This document shows positions 54,344 to 63,708 of a stretch of 64,000 bases of DNA, in pieces. Under the pieces are notes generated by a model, which worked only from the letters and a program-made list of their open reading frames with translations, made no database searches and was not told the DNA's origin. Source of the DNA: Campylobacter concisus (GTDB lineage: Bacteria > Campylobacterota > Campylobacteria > Campylobacterales > Campylobacteraceae); NCBI RefSeq assembly GCF_003048615.2, contig NZ_CP049263.1, positions 806,001 to 870,000 on the forward strand. The letters are read 5' to 3'. Both the position numbers and the translations under genes were made by a program. Position 1 is the first letter of the stretch; each line of letters begins with the position of its first letter.

Positions 54344-56950
54344 ATGATTTCATCGGTATTTAGAAAGATTTTTGGCACGAAAAACGATAGAGAAGTCAAA
54401 AAATATATAAAACGTGTGGCGCAGATAAACGCGCTAGAGCCAACTTATGAGAAGATGAGCGACGATGAGCTTAAGATAAAATTTAACGAGCTAAAAGCCC
54501 AAGTCGTCGAAGAAAAAGTCACTTTAGATCAAATTTTAAATGATGTCTTTGCGATCGTTAGAGAGGCTAGCAAAAGGGTGCTTAAGATGCGCCATTTTGA
54601 CGTGCAACTAATAGGCGGTATGGTGCTAAACGAGGGCAGGATCGCTGAGATGAAGACAGGCGAGGGTAAGACCTTGGTTGCGACTTTGCCAGTTATCTTA
54701 AACGCGATGAGTGGCAAGGGCGTGCATGTAGTAACAGTAAATGACTACCTTGCAAAGCGTGACGCGACGCAAATGGGCGAGCTTTATAACTTTTTAGGCT
54801 TAAGCGTCGATGTGATACTAAGTGGCGGATACGACGATGAAGTAAGACAAGCTGCATATAACGCCGACATAACATACGGCACAAACTCAGAATTTGGCTT
54901 TGACTATCTGCGTGATAATATGAAATTTGAAGCTAGCCAAAAGGTTCAAAGAGGCCACAACTTCGTTATCGTCGATGAGGTCGATAGTATCTTGATAGAT
55001 GAGGCTAGAACACCACTTATAATCTCTGGTCCAACAAACCGCACACTTGATGGCTATATAAGAGCCGATCAAGTCGCAAAACAGCTTACCAGAGGCACTC
55101 CAGCTGATCCAAACGTGCCAGGCTCAAAGCCAACGGGGGATTTCATAGTAGATGAAAAAAATAGAACGATAATGATCACAGAAGCTGGCATAAGCAAGGC
55201 TGAAAAGCTATTTGGGGTTGAAAATTTATACAACCTTGAAAACGCCGTGCTAAGCCACCACTTAGATCAAGCTCTAAAGGCGCACAATCTCTTTGAAAAA
55301 GACGTTCATTATGTTGTAAAAGATGGCGAGGTTGTTATCGTTGATGAATTTACAGGACGTCTAAGTGAGGGCAGACGCTTTAGCGAGGGGCTTCACCAAG
55401 CGCTTGAAGCAAAAGAGGGCGTGAAAATTCAAGAAGAGAGCCAAACGCTTGCTGATACAACATATCAAAACTACTTTAGGATGTATAAAAAGCTTGCAGG
55501 CATGACTGGTACAGCTCAGACAGAGGCTACTGAGTTTTCTCAAATTTATAATCTTGAAGTTATCTCGATCCCGACAAACGTGCCAGTTAAGAGGATCGAT
55601 CAAAACGACCTTATCTACAAAACTCAAAATGAGAAATTTAAAGCTGTCATTGACGAAGTCAAAAAGGCTCACGAAAAAGGTCAGCCAGTGCTTGTGGGAA
55701 CTGCAAGTATCGAGCGTAGTGAGGTGCTTCACGAGATGCTTAAAAAAGCTGGCATCCCACACTCTGTGCTAAATGCTAAAAACCACGAAAAAGAGGCCGA
55801 GATCATCGCACAAGCTGGCGTAAAAGGCGCTGTGACTATCGCTACAAATATGGCTGGACGTGGTGTTGATATCAGGATAAATGACGAGGTGAGAGACCTT
55901 GGCGGTCTATACATCATCGGCACCGAAAGGCACGAAAGTAGAAGAATAGATAATCAGCTCCGTGGCCGTGCTGGCCGTCAGGGCGACCCTGGCATGAGTA
56001 GATTTTATCTAAGCTTAGAGGACAATCTTTTAAGAATTTTTGGTAGCGACCGCATAAAAGTGATCATGGATAGGCTTGGTATCGACGAGGGCGAAAGTAT
56101 TGAGAGTCGCATGGTGACAAGAGCTGTTGAAAATGCTCAAAAGAAAGTCGAGAGCTTGCACTTTGAGGCTAGAAAGCACTTGCTTGAGTATGACGACGTG
56201 GCAAATGAGCAAAGAAAAACCATCTATAAATACCGCGACGAGCTACTTGATAAAAACTACGATATGAGCGAAAAAATAGCTCAAAACAGAGTTGAATACG
56301 CTACAAATTTACTTGATACGGCTGAAATTTTCCATGGCGGCTTGAAAGATGATTATGACATTAAAAATTTATGCTCTATCATCCTTGCAGACTGTGGCGA
56401 AGAGATCGACGAGAGCGAGCTAAAAGGACTAGAGTATAATGAACTAGTAGAAAAAATAGCGCAAATTTTAGAGGTTAGATATAACGAAAAAATGAGCGTG
56501 CTAAATGAAGAGCAAAGAAAAGATATAGAGAAAATTTTATACCTTCAAGTGCTTGATAATGCGTGGAGAGAGCACCTTTATCAGATGGATATCCTAAAAA
56601 CTGGTATAGGTCTAAGAGGGTATAACCAAAAAGATCCGCTAGTTGAATATAAAAAAGAGAGCTACAACCTCTTTATGGAGCTAGTTGGCAGACTAAAAAC
56701 TGAGAGCGTTAAAACGCTTCAAATCGTTAGATTTAAGAGCCGTGAGGAGCAAGAAGAGCAAGCTAGGATGATGCTTGAAGCTAGTCAAAATGCTGAAAAT
56801 GAGCCTCTAAACTACAACAACCAAGGCGAAGATGAAAATTTCACGTCAGAAAAAAAGATACCAAGAAACGCTCCATGCCCTTGCGGAAGCGGTAAAAAAT
56901 ATAAAGATTGCCACGGCAAAAGTGGCCCTAAAAAAGGCATATTTGCTTAA
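54344..56950 (+). CDS. secA: Preprotein translocase ATPase SecA
   Basis: ATPase motor that pushes unfolded preproteins through SecYEG. Walker [12 protein letters not shown] is near residues 103-113, the DEAD-like box [15 protein letters not shown] is near 209, and [11 protein letters not shown] completes the helicase motif VI. The C-terminus carries the zinc SEC-C motif [14 protein letters not shown]. At 868 residues it is slightly shorter than E. coli SecA (901). A good GGAAGG site precedes the ATG. A strong terminator follows. Confidence 0.97.
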   Translation: MISSVFRKIFGTKNDREVKKYIKRVAQINALEPTYEKMSDDELKIKFNELKAQVVEEKVTLDQILNDVFAIVREASKRVLKMRHFDVQLIGGMVLNEGRIAEMKTGEGKTLVATLPVILNAMSGKGVHVVTVNDYLAKRDATQMGELYNFLGLSVDVILSGGYDDEVRQAAYNADITYGTNSEFGFDYLRDNMKFEASQKVQRGHNFVIVDEVDSILIDEARTPLIISGPTNRTLDGYIRADQVAKQLTRGTPADPNVPGSKPTGDFIVDEKNRTIMITEAGISKAEKLFGVENLYNLENAVLSHHLDQALKAHNLFEKDVHYVVKDGEVVIVDEFTGRLSEGRRFSEGLHQALEAKEGVKIQEESQTLADTTYQNYFRMYKKLAGMTGTAQTEATEFSQIYNLEVISIPTNVPVKRIDQNDLIYKTQNEKFKAVIDEVKKAHEKGQPVLVGTASIERSEVLHEMLKKAGIPHSVLNAKNHEKEAEIIAQAGVKGAVTIATNMAGRGVDIRINDEVRDLGGLYIIGTERHESRRIDNQLRGRAGRQGDPGMSRFYLSLEDNLLRIFGSDRIKVIMDRLGIDEGESIESRMVTRAVENAQKKVESLHFEARKHLLEYDDVANEQRKTIYKYRDELLDKNYDMSEKIAQNRVEYATNLLDTAEIFHGGLKDDYDIKNLCSIILADCGEEIDESELKGLEYNELVEKIAQILEVRYNEKMSVLNEEQRKDIEKILYLQVLDNAWREHLYQMDILKTGIGLRGYNQKDPLVEYKKESYNLFMELVGRLKTESVKTLQIVRFKSREEQEEQARMMLEASQNAENEPLNYNNQGEDENFTSEKKIPRNAPCPCGSGKKYKDCHGKSGPKKGIFA

Positions 56951-56961
56951 AATTTCTACTT

Positions 56962-56983
56962 TTAAGGCGCCAAAGCGCCTTAA
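56962..56983 (+). terminator. secA terminator
   Basis: Perfect nine-base stem TTAAGGCGC / GCGCCTTAA with loop CAAA, followed by TCTTTT; 12 bases after the secA stop. Confidence 0.75.
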
Positions 56984-57001
56984 TCTTTTAAAGGCTATTT
57001 G

Positions 57002-58201
57002 ATGACAAGCTTACCAAAGTATCTACTTTTTAAATATTTAAGATTTGATAAAACTCAGCCATTTATCGCTCTAAGCGCCTTGCTCGCCTTTCTTGGTGTT
57101 AGCATTGGTCTTATGGTTTTAATAGTTGCTATGGCTATCATGAATGGGTTTGATAAAGAATTTGAGCGCAAACTTTTTACTATGAACTACCCTATAACCG
57201 TTCAAAGCGCCTTTAAGGGCTCGATCGATGATAACTTTGTGGATGAGCTAAAGGCTAAATTTAGTGACCTTAAATTTAGCCCATTTATTAGCACGCAGGT
57301 CATTTACCGCTCGCCAAATGCGCTTGAGGGCGGGCTGGTTTATGGCGTAAATTTTAAAGATGAAAAGCAGATAAACTCAGTCGTAAATGAAGCTTTAAAA
57401 GACAAAGAGTTAGAGGGCTTTGAGATACTTGTGGGAAGCGGCATAACGAGTGAGTTTAGACTAAGAGATGATGAAAAACTAACGCTTATCTTTACAAAGG
57501 CTGATCCAGCTGGCTTTTCACTAACACCAAAGATGAAGCGCTTTGACATAGGCGGCTCATTTACATCTGGACTAATCGCCTACGATAAGGCGTTTTCATA
57601 TACTTCAGTTGATGCATTAAGGAAAATTTTGGACTATCCAAAGGGCGTTTATGATGGAATTCACATCTTTTCAAGTAAGCCATTTGATGATATAAAAAGA
57701 GTGCGCGAGGGGCTTCCAGCAGGCACGGTTGCCATTGGCTGGTGGGAGCAAAATGGCAACTTTTTCTCAGCGCTTGCACTTGAAAAAAGAGCACTTTTTA
57801 TCGTTTTGATGCTCATTATCCTTGTGGCGTCGCTAAATATCATAAGCTCACTGCTAATGACTGTAATGAACCGCAGGCAGGAGATCGCCTTGCTTCTAGC
57901 ACTTGGAGCTAGCAAAGGCGAGATAAAAAGAAGCTTTTTTTATCAAGGGCTAGTAATAGGTGGTGGCGGCATTATATTTGGCCTAGTGCTTGGCTTTTTG
58001 GGGCTATTTTTACTTGGAAATTTCAACATCATAGACCTGCCAGCTGACGTCTATGGCTCAAGCAAACTACCGCTTGAACTCTCAACTCTTGATCTTGTGC
58101 TTATCGTAGTTGGAGCTGTGTTTATCGTGGCTATCTCGTCTTACTATCCAGCTAAAAAAGCCACAGAGGTAAATGTCCTTCAAACTTTAAGAAATGAGTA
58201 A
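57002..58201 (+). CDS. LolC/LolE-type lipoprotein-releasing ABC permease
   Basis: Inner-membrane permease of the LolCDE type. Four membrane helices are visible: one near residues 20-47 (LGVSIGLMVLIVAMAIMNGF) and three in the last 150 residues, with a large periplasmic domain between. The FtsX-like end contains NRRQEIALLLALGAS. At 399 residues the length fits LolC/E. ATG at 57002 is preferred over TTG 56999. The ATPase LolD is not encoded here. Expression is probably from a promoter within the secA end or by read-through. Confidence 0.88.
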   Translation: MTSLPKYLLFKYLRFDKTQPFIALSALLAFLGVSIGLMVLIVAMAIMNGFDKEFERKLFTMNYPITVQSAFKGSIDDNFVDELKAKFSDLKFSPFISTQVIYRSPNALEGGLVYGVNFKDEKQINSVVNEALKDKELEGFEILVGSGITSEFRLRDDEKLTLIFTKADPAGFSLTPKMKRFDIGGSFTSGLIAYDKAFSYTSVDALRKILDYPKGVYDGIHIFSSKPFDDIKRVREGLPAGTVAIGWWEQNGNFFSALALEKRALFIVLMLIILVASLNIISSLLMTVMNRRQEIALLLALGASKGEIKRSFFYQGLVIGGGGIIFGLVLGFLGLFLLGNFNIIDLPADVYGSSKLPLELSTLDLVLIVVGAVFIVAISSYYPAKKATEVNVLQTLRNE

Positions 58202-58223
58202 AAGCCTGGCAAAGCTAGGCTTT
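58201..58223 (+). terminator. Terminator of the LolC-like gene
   Basis: Nine-base stem AAAGCCTGG / CTAGGCTTT with one G-T pair and a five-base loop, directly at the stop codon. Confidence 0.6.
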
Positions 58224-58236
58224 AAATTTAGTTTTT

Positions 58237-58265
58237 AAAAGCATATTATTTTCTAATATGCTTTT
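58237..58265. terminator. Second hairpin, convergent with the gene remnant
   Basis: Perfect 12-base inverted repeat (AAAAGCATATTA / TAATATGCTTTT) with a five-base loop, followed by ATTTTAATTT. On the minus strand it lies just past the remnant's stop codon, as a terminator would. Confidence 0.65.
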
Positions 58266-58285
58266 ATTTTAATTTGCAATAAATT

Positions 58286-58421
58286 CTATTTTTTATCTTT
58301 TAATAGTTCTTCAATTTTTACTTCTTTGCCATTTATATCTAAATGATACTGCGGCTAGACAAATTTTTAGCTTCTTATTGTTTCTTATATAATCAAAAAT
58401 ATTGCTAATAGTTTTATCAAT
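58286..58421 (-). pseudogene. Decayed gene remnant, C-terminal part only
   Basis: On the minus strand, one frame reads IDKTISNIFDYIRNNKKLK with CLAAVS after it (58421 to about 58345). A second frame then continues YHLDINGKEVKIEELLKDKK to a TAG at 58286. Joined with a single frameshift, these make about 46 residues that look like real protein. No start codon or upstream continuation is visible because a stop lies at 58422-58424. A terminator hairpin follows the stop. The source family is not recognised. Confidence 0.5.
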
Positions 58422-58470
58422 TTATTTAAACGAACTTAACAAAAAAGCGTGTTTTAAGAAGTTAAATTTA

Positions 58471-60096
58471 CTACGCTCTTACGTCGTGGTCGATCTTGCA
58501 CTGAAGGGCTTCATGAACAAGGGTTTTTGCCATGACGCGCTCCTCACTTATAAGGTGGAAATTCTCGCCTAGCTCGCCAAAGATATCTTTGTTGCCCTCG
58601 CCATTTGCTTTGATGATCGTTTGGATATTTGCTCCGTAGTCTTTGATCTTTTGCGCGATTAGCTCAACTCTTTGCTCGTTATTTACAGTTATGATGACAG
58701 CGGCTGCATCGTCTAAGCAAGCATTTTCAAGAGTGTTGCTTTGAAGCACGTTTCCTAAAAATACATTTTCCCCGCGGCTCCTACCAAGCTCAACTAGGCT
58801 GATGTCGTTATCAAGCACGATGTATAAAAGCTTTGTCTCCTTTAGCCTTAAAACCACCTCTTGACCAAGCCTATCATAGCCAAAGACTACGATGTGATTT
58901 TTTAGTTTTTGTGGCTTTAATGTCTCATTTGACTCGACTACCACCTCACGCTCTACAAGATCAGCTAAGACATCAAGCTTTTTAAGTATAAAAGGTGTTG
59001 CAAACATCGATATAACAGAGGCTGCGATGAAAATTTGAGCAGTTTGGACATCAAGTAAATTTCTAGTAGTCATCAGCCCAAATACAGCCAGTGCAAATTC
59101 TCCGATCTGGCAGACGCTAAGTGCGGTCTTAGCAGCTACCCTGCGTTTTAAGTAGATATTTAAAACGGCAAAAACGACGATGGCTTTTACGACCATTATG
59201 CTAAAGACTAGACCTAGAACTAGCCAGATGTTTGAGAGTACGACTACAAAATTTATCTGCATGCCAACGGTTATGAAAAATAGTCCAAGAAGCAGATCTC
59301 TAAAAGGTATGAGATCGACCTCGATCTGGTGCTTGTACTGCGTCTCTGCCATCATCATACCAGCTAAGAATGCGCCAAGCGAGTATGAAAAGCCAAAGAG
59401 GTGAGCCAGTGTACTAGAGCCAACAACCATGAAGAGAATGGTAGCTATGAAAACCTCTTGCGAATTTGTCTGAACGACCTTATAAAATATCCAGTTGATG
59501 ACATATTTGCCGAGCAAAAATAGCACAACTATAAGTATAACCGCACTCGTAAATGTCTTTAGTAAAAGCTCATTTATCGAGGCATCTTGCGAGCTAAACA
59601 TATCTATCATAAGCAAAATAGGGATGACGGCGATATCTTGAAATAGCAAAATTCCAAGCGCTTTTCTACCATAAATTTTACTCACATCGCCGTTGTCATT
59701 TAGGGTTTTTAGCACGATCGCAGTTGAAGATAGAGCAAAGGCAAGACCTGCAATAAGCGCTGTCTCGTCCTTTAGATGAAGCGCGTAGTAAAGCATCACG
59801 CCCATCACAAAGCCGCTTAAGCAAACTTGCAGACCGCCATTTAGAAAGACCTCTTTTTTCATGCTCATCAGGTGCTTAAAGCTAAACTCAAGTCCGATCG
59901 TAAACATCAAAAATGCAATACCAAACTCAGCTATATGAGAAATTTCATCGTTGCTTTTTAGGTTGAAAAATTCTGATATAAGCGTGCCTGTTACGATGTA
60001 GCCGATGATAGTTGGTATCTGAAATTTCTTAAAAATAACATTTAGCGCAACTGAGATCGCAGCTACAAGCAAGAAGCCTTCTAAAATTTGTTCCAT
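58471..60096 (-). CDS. KefB/KefC-like monovalent cation:proton antiporter
   Basis: CPA2-family inner-membrane antiporter of 541 residues. About 12-13 membrane helices fill residues 1-385, and a TrkA-N (RCK) domain follows from about 400 with HIVVFGYDRLGQEVV. The ALSSTAIVLKTLND and LLFQDIAVIPILL segments are typical. C. jejuni has a kefB-type gene at this position next to hspR. Glutathione gating is not assignable, as Campylobacter lacks known glutathione synthesis. Cotranscription with hspR is likely, as only three bases separate them. Confidence 0.92.
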   Translation of the reverse strand: MEQILEGFLLVAAISVALNVIFKKFQIPTIIGYIVTGTLISEFFNLKSNDEISHIAEFGIAFLMFTIGLEFSFKHLMSMKKEVFLNGGLQVCLSGFVMGVMLYYALHLKDETALIAGLAFALSSTAIVLKTLNDNGDVSKIYGRKALGILLFQDIAVIPILLMIDMFSSQDASINELLLKTFTSAVILIVVLFLLGKYVINWIFYKVVQTNSQEVFIATILFMVVGSSTLAHLFGFSYSLGAFLAGMMMAETQYKHQIEVDLIPFRDLLLGLFFITVGMQINFVVVLSNIWLVLGLVFSIMVVKAIVVFAVLNIYLKRRVAAKTALSVCQIGEFALAVFGLMTTRNLLDVQTAQIFIAASVISMFATPFILKKLDVLADLVEREVVVESNETLKPQKLKNHIVVFGYDRLGQEVVLRLKETKLLYIVLDNDISLVELGRSRGENVFLGNVLQSNTLENACLDDAAAVIITVNNEQRVELIAQKIKDYGANIQTIIKANGEGNKDIFGELGENFHLISEERVMAKTLVHEALQCKIDHDVRA

Positions 60097-60099
60097 AAA

Positions 60100-60474
60100 T
60101 TATTTTTTGCCTTCGTAAAATACAAGATCAAAGCTACTTTTTCTCTTCACAAGCGATCTTTTGGTGCTAGTTTGACTGGTAGCTTCGTGTAATTTTTTAT
60201 TTAACTCATCAATAGTTGCTTCTAAATCGTCAATTTTTTCTTTTAGCTGAAGTATCACATCAACACCTGCTAAATTTACACCAAGTTCTCGGGTTAAATT
60301 TAGTATCGTTTTGACGCGATCAACGTCTTTTTGTGAGTAGAGCCTCATCTTGCCATCTGTTCTTGATGGCTCTACTAGCCCCTCTCTCTCGTATTGTCTT
60401 AAAGTTTGTGGATGTATGCTTAAAACCTTTGCTACAACGCTTATTAAAAAAAGTGGTTCTTCATAATTTTGCAT
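60100..60474 (-). CDS. hspR: Heat shock repressor HspR (MerR family)
   Basis: DNA-binding repressor of heat shock genes, 124 residues. The N-terminal MerR-type helix-turn-helix (about 10-75) reads PLFLISVVAKVLSIHPQTLR and then YEREGLVEPSRTDGKMRLYS. A coiled-coil region (about 80-105) follows, then a basic tail. It is encoded three bases downstream of cbpA and upstream of the antiporter. A HAIR-type operator stands in front of cbpA, so the operon is likely self-repressed. Confidence 0.95.
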   Translation of the reverse strand: MQNYEEPLFLISVVAKVLSIHPQTLRQYEREGLVEPSRTDGKMRLYSQKDVDRVKTILNLTRELGVNLAGVDVILQLKEKIDDLEATIDELNKKLHEATSQTSTKRSLVKRKSSFDLVFYEGKK

Positions 60475-60477
60475 TTT

Positions 60478-61374
60478 TTACTCCGGTAATTTTTCTTTTA
60501 ACTCTTTGACTAAGCCCTCGTCAAGCTCACTGATATTTGGAAGTTTTACCCTGGCTTTTAAGTAAAGATCGCCATAAATTCTGCTCTTTCTGTTTTGTAC
60601 GCCATATCCTTTCAAGCGGATCTTCGTGCCTGTTTTTGAGTTTTCAGCGATCTTGATGGTTACATCTTTTTTATATGTATGCACCTCGATCTTACCGCCA
60701 AAGAGCATAGTTTTTAGTGGAATTTCTATATCTTTATAAAGATCGTCGCCAACTCTTTCATATTCGTCGCTTGGCTCAACGCTAATGGCAAGTATAAGAT
60801 CGCCAGTTTGACCGCCAGCACTCTTGCCTTTGCCTTTTATGCGAAGTTTTTCGCCGCCTTCTATGCCGCTTGGGATCTTTATCTTGATGCTTTCGCCATT
60901 AAAATTTATCTTGTGTTCGCCGCCAGTTACAGCCACGTCAAATGGTATAGAAATTTTAGCATTTACATCTAGATCAGCTCCTCCAAAGCCAAATCCGCCT
61001 CCGCCAAAGCCTTCAAATCCTTCAAAACCTCCACTAAAGCCACCGCTAAATTTAGCGCCGCCTCCACCAAATCCGCCTGAGAAGATATTTTTCAAGATAT
61101 CGTTTAGATCGCCCATATCGGCTGAACCTCTGGCAAAGTCGTGGAAATTTTGACCGCCAAACATATTATCGCCGTATTGATCATACTGGGCACGTTTTTT
61201 CTCGTCACTTAAAATTTCATAAGCAGCGTTTATCTCTTTAAATTTATCCTCTGCTCCAGGGTCTTTGTTGATGTCTGGGTGGTACTTTCTAGCAAGTTTT
61301 CTATAAGCTTTTTTTATCTCGTCGCTTGATGCGCCTTTTGAAACTCCTAAAGTTTCATATAAGCTTTCGCTCAT
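60478..61374 (-). CDS. cbpA: CbpA-type DnaJ homologue
   Basis: Hsp40 co-chaperone of 298 residues. The J domain (1-70) has the HPD motif at residues 32-34. A long Gly/Phe-rich region (about 85-135) is unusually rich in GGGF repeats. Two C-terminal substrate-binding beta domains follow, without the zinc-finger CxxCxGxG repeats of DnaJ, which makes it class II. An AAGGAG ribosome site and a HAIR box lie upstream. It heads the cbpA-hspR-antiporter operon. Confidence 0.95.
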   Translation of the reverse strand: MSESLYETLGVSKGASSDEIKKAYRKLARKYHPDINKDPGAEDKFKEINAAYEILSDEKKRAQYDQYGDNMFGGQNFHDFARGSADMGDLNDILKNIFSGGFGGGGAKFSGGFSGGFEGFEGFGGGGFGFGGADLDVNAKISIPFDVAVTGGEHKINFNGESIKIKIPSGIEGGEKLRIKGKGKSAGGQTGDLILAISVEPSDEYERVGDDLYKDIEIPLKTMLFGGKIEVHTYKKDVTIKIAENSKTGTKIRLKGYGVQNRKSRIYGDLYLKARVKLPNISELDEGLVKELKEKLPE

Positions 61375-61401
61375 ATATTCTCCTTATGTTTTTTGACACG
61401 G

Positions 61402-61407
61402 ATTATA
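61402..61407 (-). promoter_or_regulatory. -10 box of the cbpA-hspR promoter
   Basis: TATAAT on the minus strand followed by CC, about 27 bases before the cbpA start. The HspR box sits just upstream of it. Confidence 0.65.
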
Positions 61408-61415
61408 TCACAAAA

Positions 61416-61436
61416 CTTTAGTCTATGCAAGTCAAG
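61416..61436. promoter_or_regulatory. HAIR-type HspR operator
   Basis: Minus strand reads CTTGACT-N7-ACTAAAG. This differs by one base in each half from the known HAIR consensus CTTGAGT-N7-ACTCAAG. It lies eight bases upstream of the cbpA -10 box, where HspR binding would block RNA polymerase. Confidence 0.72.
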
Positions 61437-61493
61437 TTTATTTTTATTTACAAAGGAGAAAAAAGCGTTAAGATTTTATTTTTAAGCTCTATT

Positions 61494-61499
61494 TATAAT
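61494..61499 (+). promoter_or_regulatory. -10 box for htrA
   Basis: TATAAT 30 bases before the htrA start; AAAGGAAA precedes the ATG. Confidence 0.6.
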
Positions 61500-61529
61500 T
61501 TCAAGACATTTTCAATTTAAAGGAAAAAA

Positions 61530-62933
61530 ATGAAAAAATTTATGCTAATTTCATTAGCGGCGGCTTCTTTGCTAATGGGAGCTGATATTAAATTTAACGA
61601 AGCAAACCAAGATGTAACTAGAGTTTCGCCGTTAAGTGATAAAAATAGTGTGCTTTCATACTATGACTCTATCGCTCAGGCAAAACTTTCAGTTGTAAAT
61701 ATCTCAACTACAAAAACAGTAAGCAACGCTGGCATTGAGCAGATGTTTAATGACCCGTTTTTTAATGAATTTTTTGGATTTAACTTTGCAAAACCAAAAG
61801 AGAAAGAAAAGACAACCTCTCTTGGCTCTGGCGTCATCATCTCAAATGACGGCTACATCGTTACAAACAACCACGTCATCGAAGATAGCGACCAGATCGT
61901 TGTGACATTGGCAAAGGGCGGTAAGGAGTATAAAGCAAAGCTAATAGGTAGCGATCCAAAAACCGATCTAGCCGTTATAAAGATAGAGGCAAATGGGCTA
62001 AATGCGATAACATTTGCCGACTCATCAAAGCTGCTTGACGCGGACGTAGTCTTTGCCATAGGCAATCCTTTTGGCGTAGGCGAGAGCATTACTCAAGGCA
62101 TCGTTTCAGGGCTAAACAAAGATGATATCGGACTTAATCAATATGAAAATTTCATCCAAACAGACGCCTCTATAAACCCTGGCAACTCAGGTGGCGCTTT
62201 GGTTGATAGCAGAGGCTATTTAGTCGGTATAAACTCAGCCATACTTTCAAAAAGTGGTGGCAACAACGGCATAGGTTTTGCGATCCCATCAAATATGGTA
62301 AAAGATATCGCTAAAAAGCTGATAACTGACGGCAAGATCGAGCGTGGATTTATCGGCGTAACGATAGCAAATTTAACTGATGAGCAAAAAGAGCTTTATA
62401 CAAATAAAGAGGGTGCTTTAATAAGCGGCGTAGAGCAGGGCATGCCAGCAGATGAAGCGGGACTAAAAAGAGGCGACTTGGTTATCTCAGCAAACGGCAA
62501 AGCTATCAAAAATGCAAATGATCTTAAAAATTTCATCGGCTCACTAACTCCAAATAGCAGCGTTGATATAACTTACGAGCGATCAAATAAAGTGATGAAT
62601 ACAAAAATCAAGCTTGTAAATATGGATCACAATGCAAAAGATGCGACAAAAAGCGTCATCATCGATGGTCTTAGCGTTAGCAATCTAAGCGATGAGATAA
62701 GATTTAAGTATAAGATCAGCCCAGATACTCAAGGCGTGCTTGTAACTGACGTAAAATCTGGCTCAAAAGCTGAAGACTTTGGCTTTGAAAGAGGCGATGT
62801 GATCGTTCAAGTTGGCGAAGAGAGCATAAAAGATATTCAAACATTTGCAAGCACTGTTAAAAATGCAAAAGGCAAAAAGACGCTAGTGTGGATAAACCGC
62901 GGTGGCATCATGCAAGGCCTTGTTATAAAATAA
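61530..62933 (+). CDS. htrA: Periplasmic serine protease/chaperone HtrA (DegP)
   Basis: Periplasmic quality-control protease that is also secreted by Campylobacter and cleaves host junction proteins. A signal peptide (1-18, SLAAASLLMGAD) is followed by the trypsin-like domain with catalytic His115 (NNHVIED), Asp146 (KTDLAVIK) and Ser220 (NPGNSGGAL). Two PDZ domains follow, at about 270-365 and 385-465. At 467 residues it is full length. It is divergent from cbpA and its own TATAAT box is near. The terminator after it separates it from cprR. Confidence 0.97.
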   Translation: MKKFMLISLAAASLLMGADIKFNEANQDVTRVSPLSDKNSVLSYYDSIAQAKLSVVNISTTKTVSNAGIEQMFNDPFFNEFFGFNFAKPKEKEKTTSLGSGVIISNDGYIVTNNHVIEDSDQIVVTLAKGGKEYKAKLIGSDPKTDLAVIKIEANGLNAITFADSSKLLDADVVFAIGNPFGVGESITQGIVSGLNKDDIGLNQYENFIQTDASINPGNSGGALVDSRGYLVGINSAILSKSGGNNGIGFAIPSNMVKDIAKKLITDGKIERGFIGVTIANLTDEQKELYTNKEGALISGVEQGMPADEAGLKRGDLVISANGKAIKNANDLKNFIGSLTPNSSVDITYERSNKVMNTKIKLVNMDHNAKDATKSVIIDGLSVSNLSDEIRFKYKISPDTQGVLVTDVKSGSKAEDFGFERGDVIVQVGEESIKDIQTFASTVKNAKGKKTLVWINRGGIMQGLVIK

Positions 62934-62937
62934 CCAC

Positions 62938-62963
62938 TTAAGAGCTGAAATTTCAGCTCTTAA
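62938..62963. terminator. htrA terminator
   Basis: Perfect 26-base palindrome (13-base arms, GAGCTGAAA / TTTCAGCTC core) five bases after the htrA stop, followed by CTCTTTTAAATTTTT. Confidence 0.7.
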
Positions 62964-62993
62964 CTCTTTTAAATTTTTAAAACCTTTATCTGC

Positions 62994-62999
62994 TATAAT
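62994..62999 (+). promoter_or_regulatory. sigma70 -10 box for cprR
   Basis: TATAAT preceded by TGC and followed by CC, 31 bases before the cprR start. Confidence 0.62.
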
Positions 63000-63030
63000 C
63001 CTTAAAAATAAATTTACATCAGGAAAGATC

Positions 63031-63708
63031 ATGACTAGAATTTTAATGATAGAAGATGATATGGAGCTTGCTGAAATTTTAACTGAATACCTAGAAAACT
63101 ACGACATAAAAGTAACGACGGCCGAGGAGCCATATATCGGACTATCTACTTTAAACACAAGCGAATTTGACCTAGTTATCCTTGATCTTACGCTCCCTGG
63201 CATGGACGGACTAGAGGTGTGCAAAGAGATAAGAAAAAAGCACAATATCCCTATAATCATCTCAAGCGCAAGGCACGATATAACAGACAAAGTAAATGCC
63301 CTAGATAATGGCGCGGACGACTATCTACCAAAGCCTTATGACCCACAAGAGCTGCTGGCTCGTATCAAAAGCCATCTAAGAAGGCAGAGTATCGCTCCTG
63401 CAAATGACGCGAGAAATTTAAATAAAGACTTGGTTTTAAAAGACTTTGAGCGTGAAATTTTATTTAAAGGCAGCGTGCTAAATTTAACCGCAGCAGAGTA
63501 TGACATCTTAAAATATCTGCTTCAAAAAGAGGGCGGAGCGGTCACTAGAGAGGAGCTCATCTACAACTGCGAGAGCATAAATGAAGATAGCTCAAACAAA
63601 AGTATCGACGTCATCATCGGCAGAATTCGCCAAAAACTAAATGAAAATCCAAAAGAGCCAAAATACATCCACGCTATCCGCGGCATCGGCTACAAGTTGG
63701 TCCTTTGA
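63031..63708 (+). CDS. cprR: OmpR-family response regulator, CprR-like
   Basis: Two-component regulator of 225 residues. The receiver domain (1-118) has the phosphoacceptor Asp52 in VILDLTLPGMDG and the conserved Lys101 in LPKPYDP. A winged-helix DNA-binding domain (about 132-225) ends IHAIRGIGYKLVL. Position beside htrA matches C. jejuni cprR, an essential regulator of envelope and biofilm traits. It overlaps the sensor kinase gene by one base. The assignment rests on synteny plus family. Confidence 0.86.
   Translation: MTRILMIEDDMELAEILTEYLENYDIKVTTAEEPYIGLSTLNTSEFDLVILDLTLPGMDGLEVCKEIRKKHNIPIIISSARHDITDKVNALDNGADDYLPKPYDPQELLARIKSHLRRQSIAPANDARNLNKDLVLKDFEREILFKGSVLNLTAAEYDILKYLLQKEGGAVTREELIYNCESINEDSSNKSIDVIIGRIRQKLNENPKEPKYIHAIRGIGYKLVL

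Noticed and set aside
54693-54884. Arg/His-rich minus-strand frame within secA
   Set aside because: Shadow of the SecA coding frame, no ribosome site, no sensible composition.
58202-58470. Intergenic RNA gene or riboswitch in the largest gap
   Set aside because: The structure present is explained by two terminators and a frameshifted protein remnant; no conserved RNA motif recognised.
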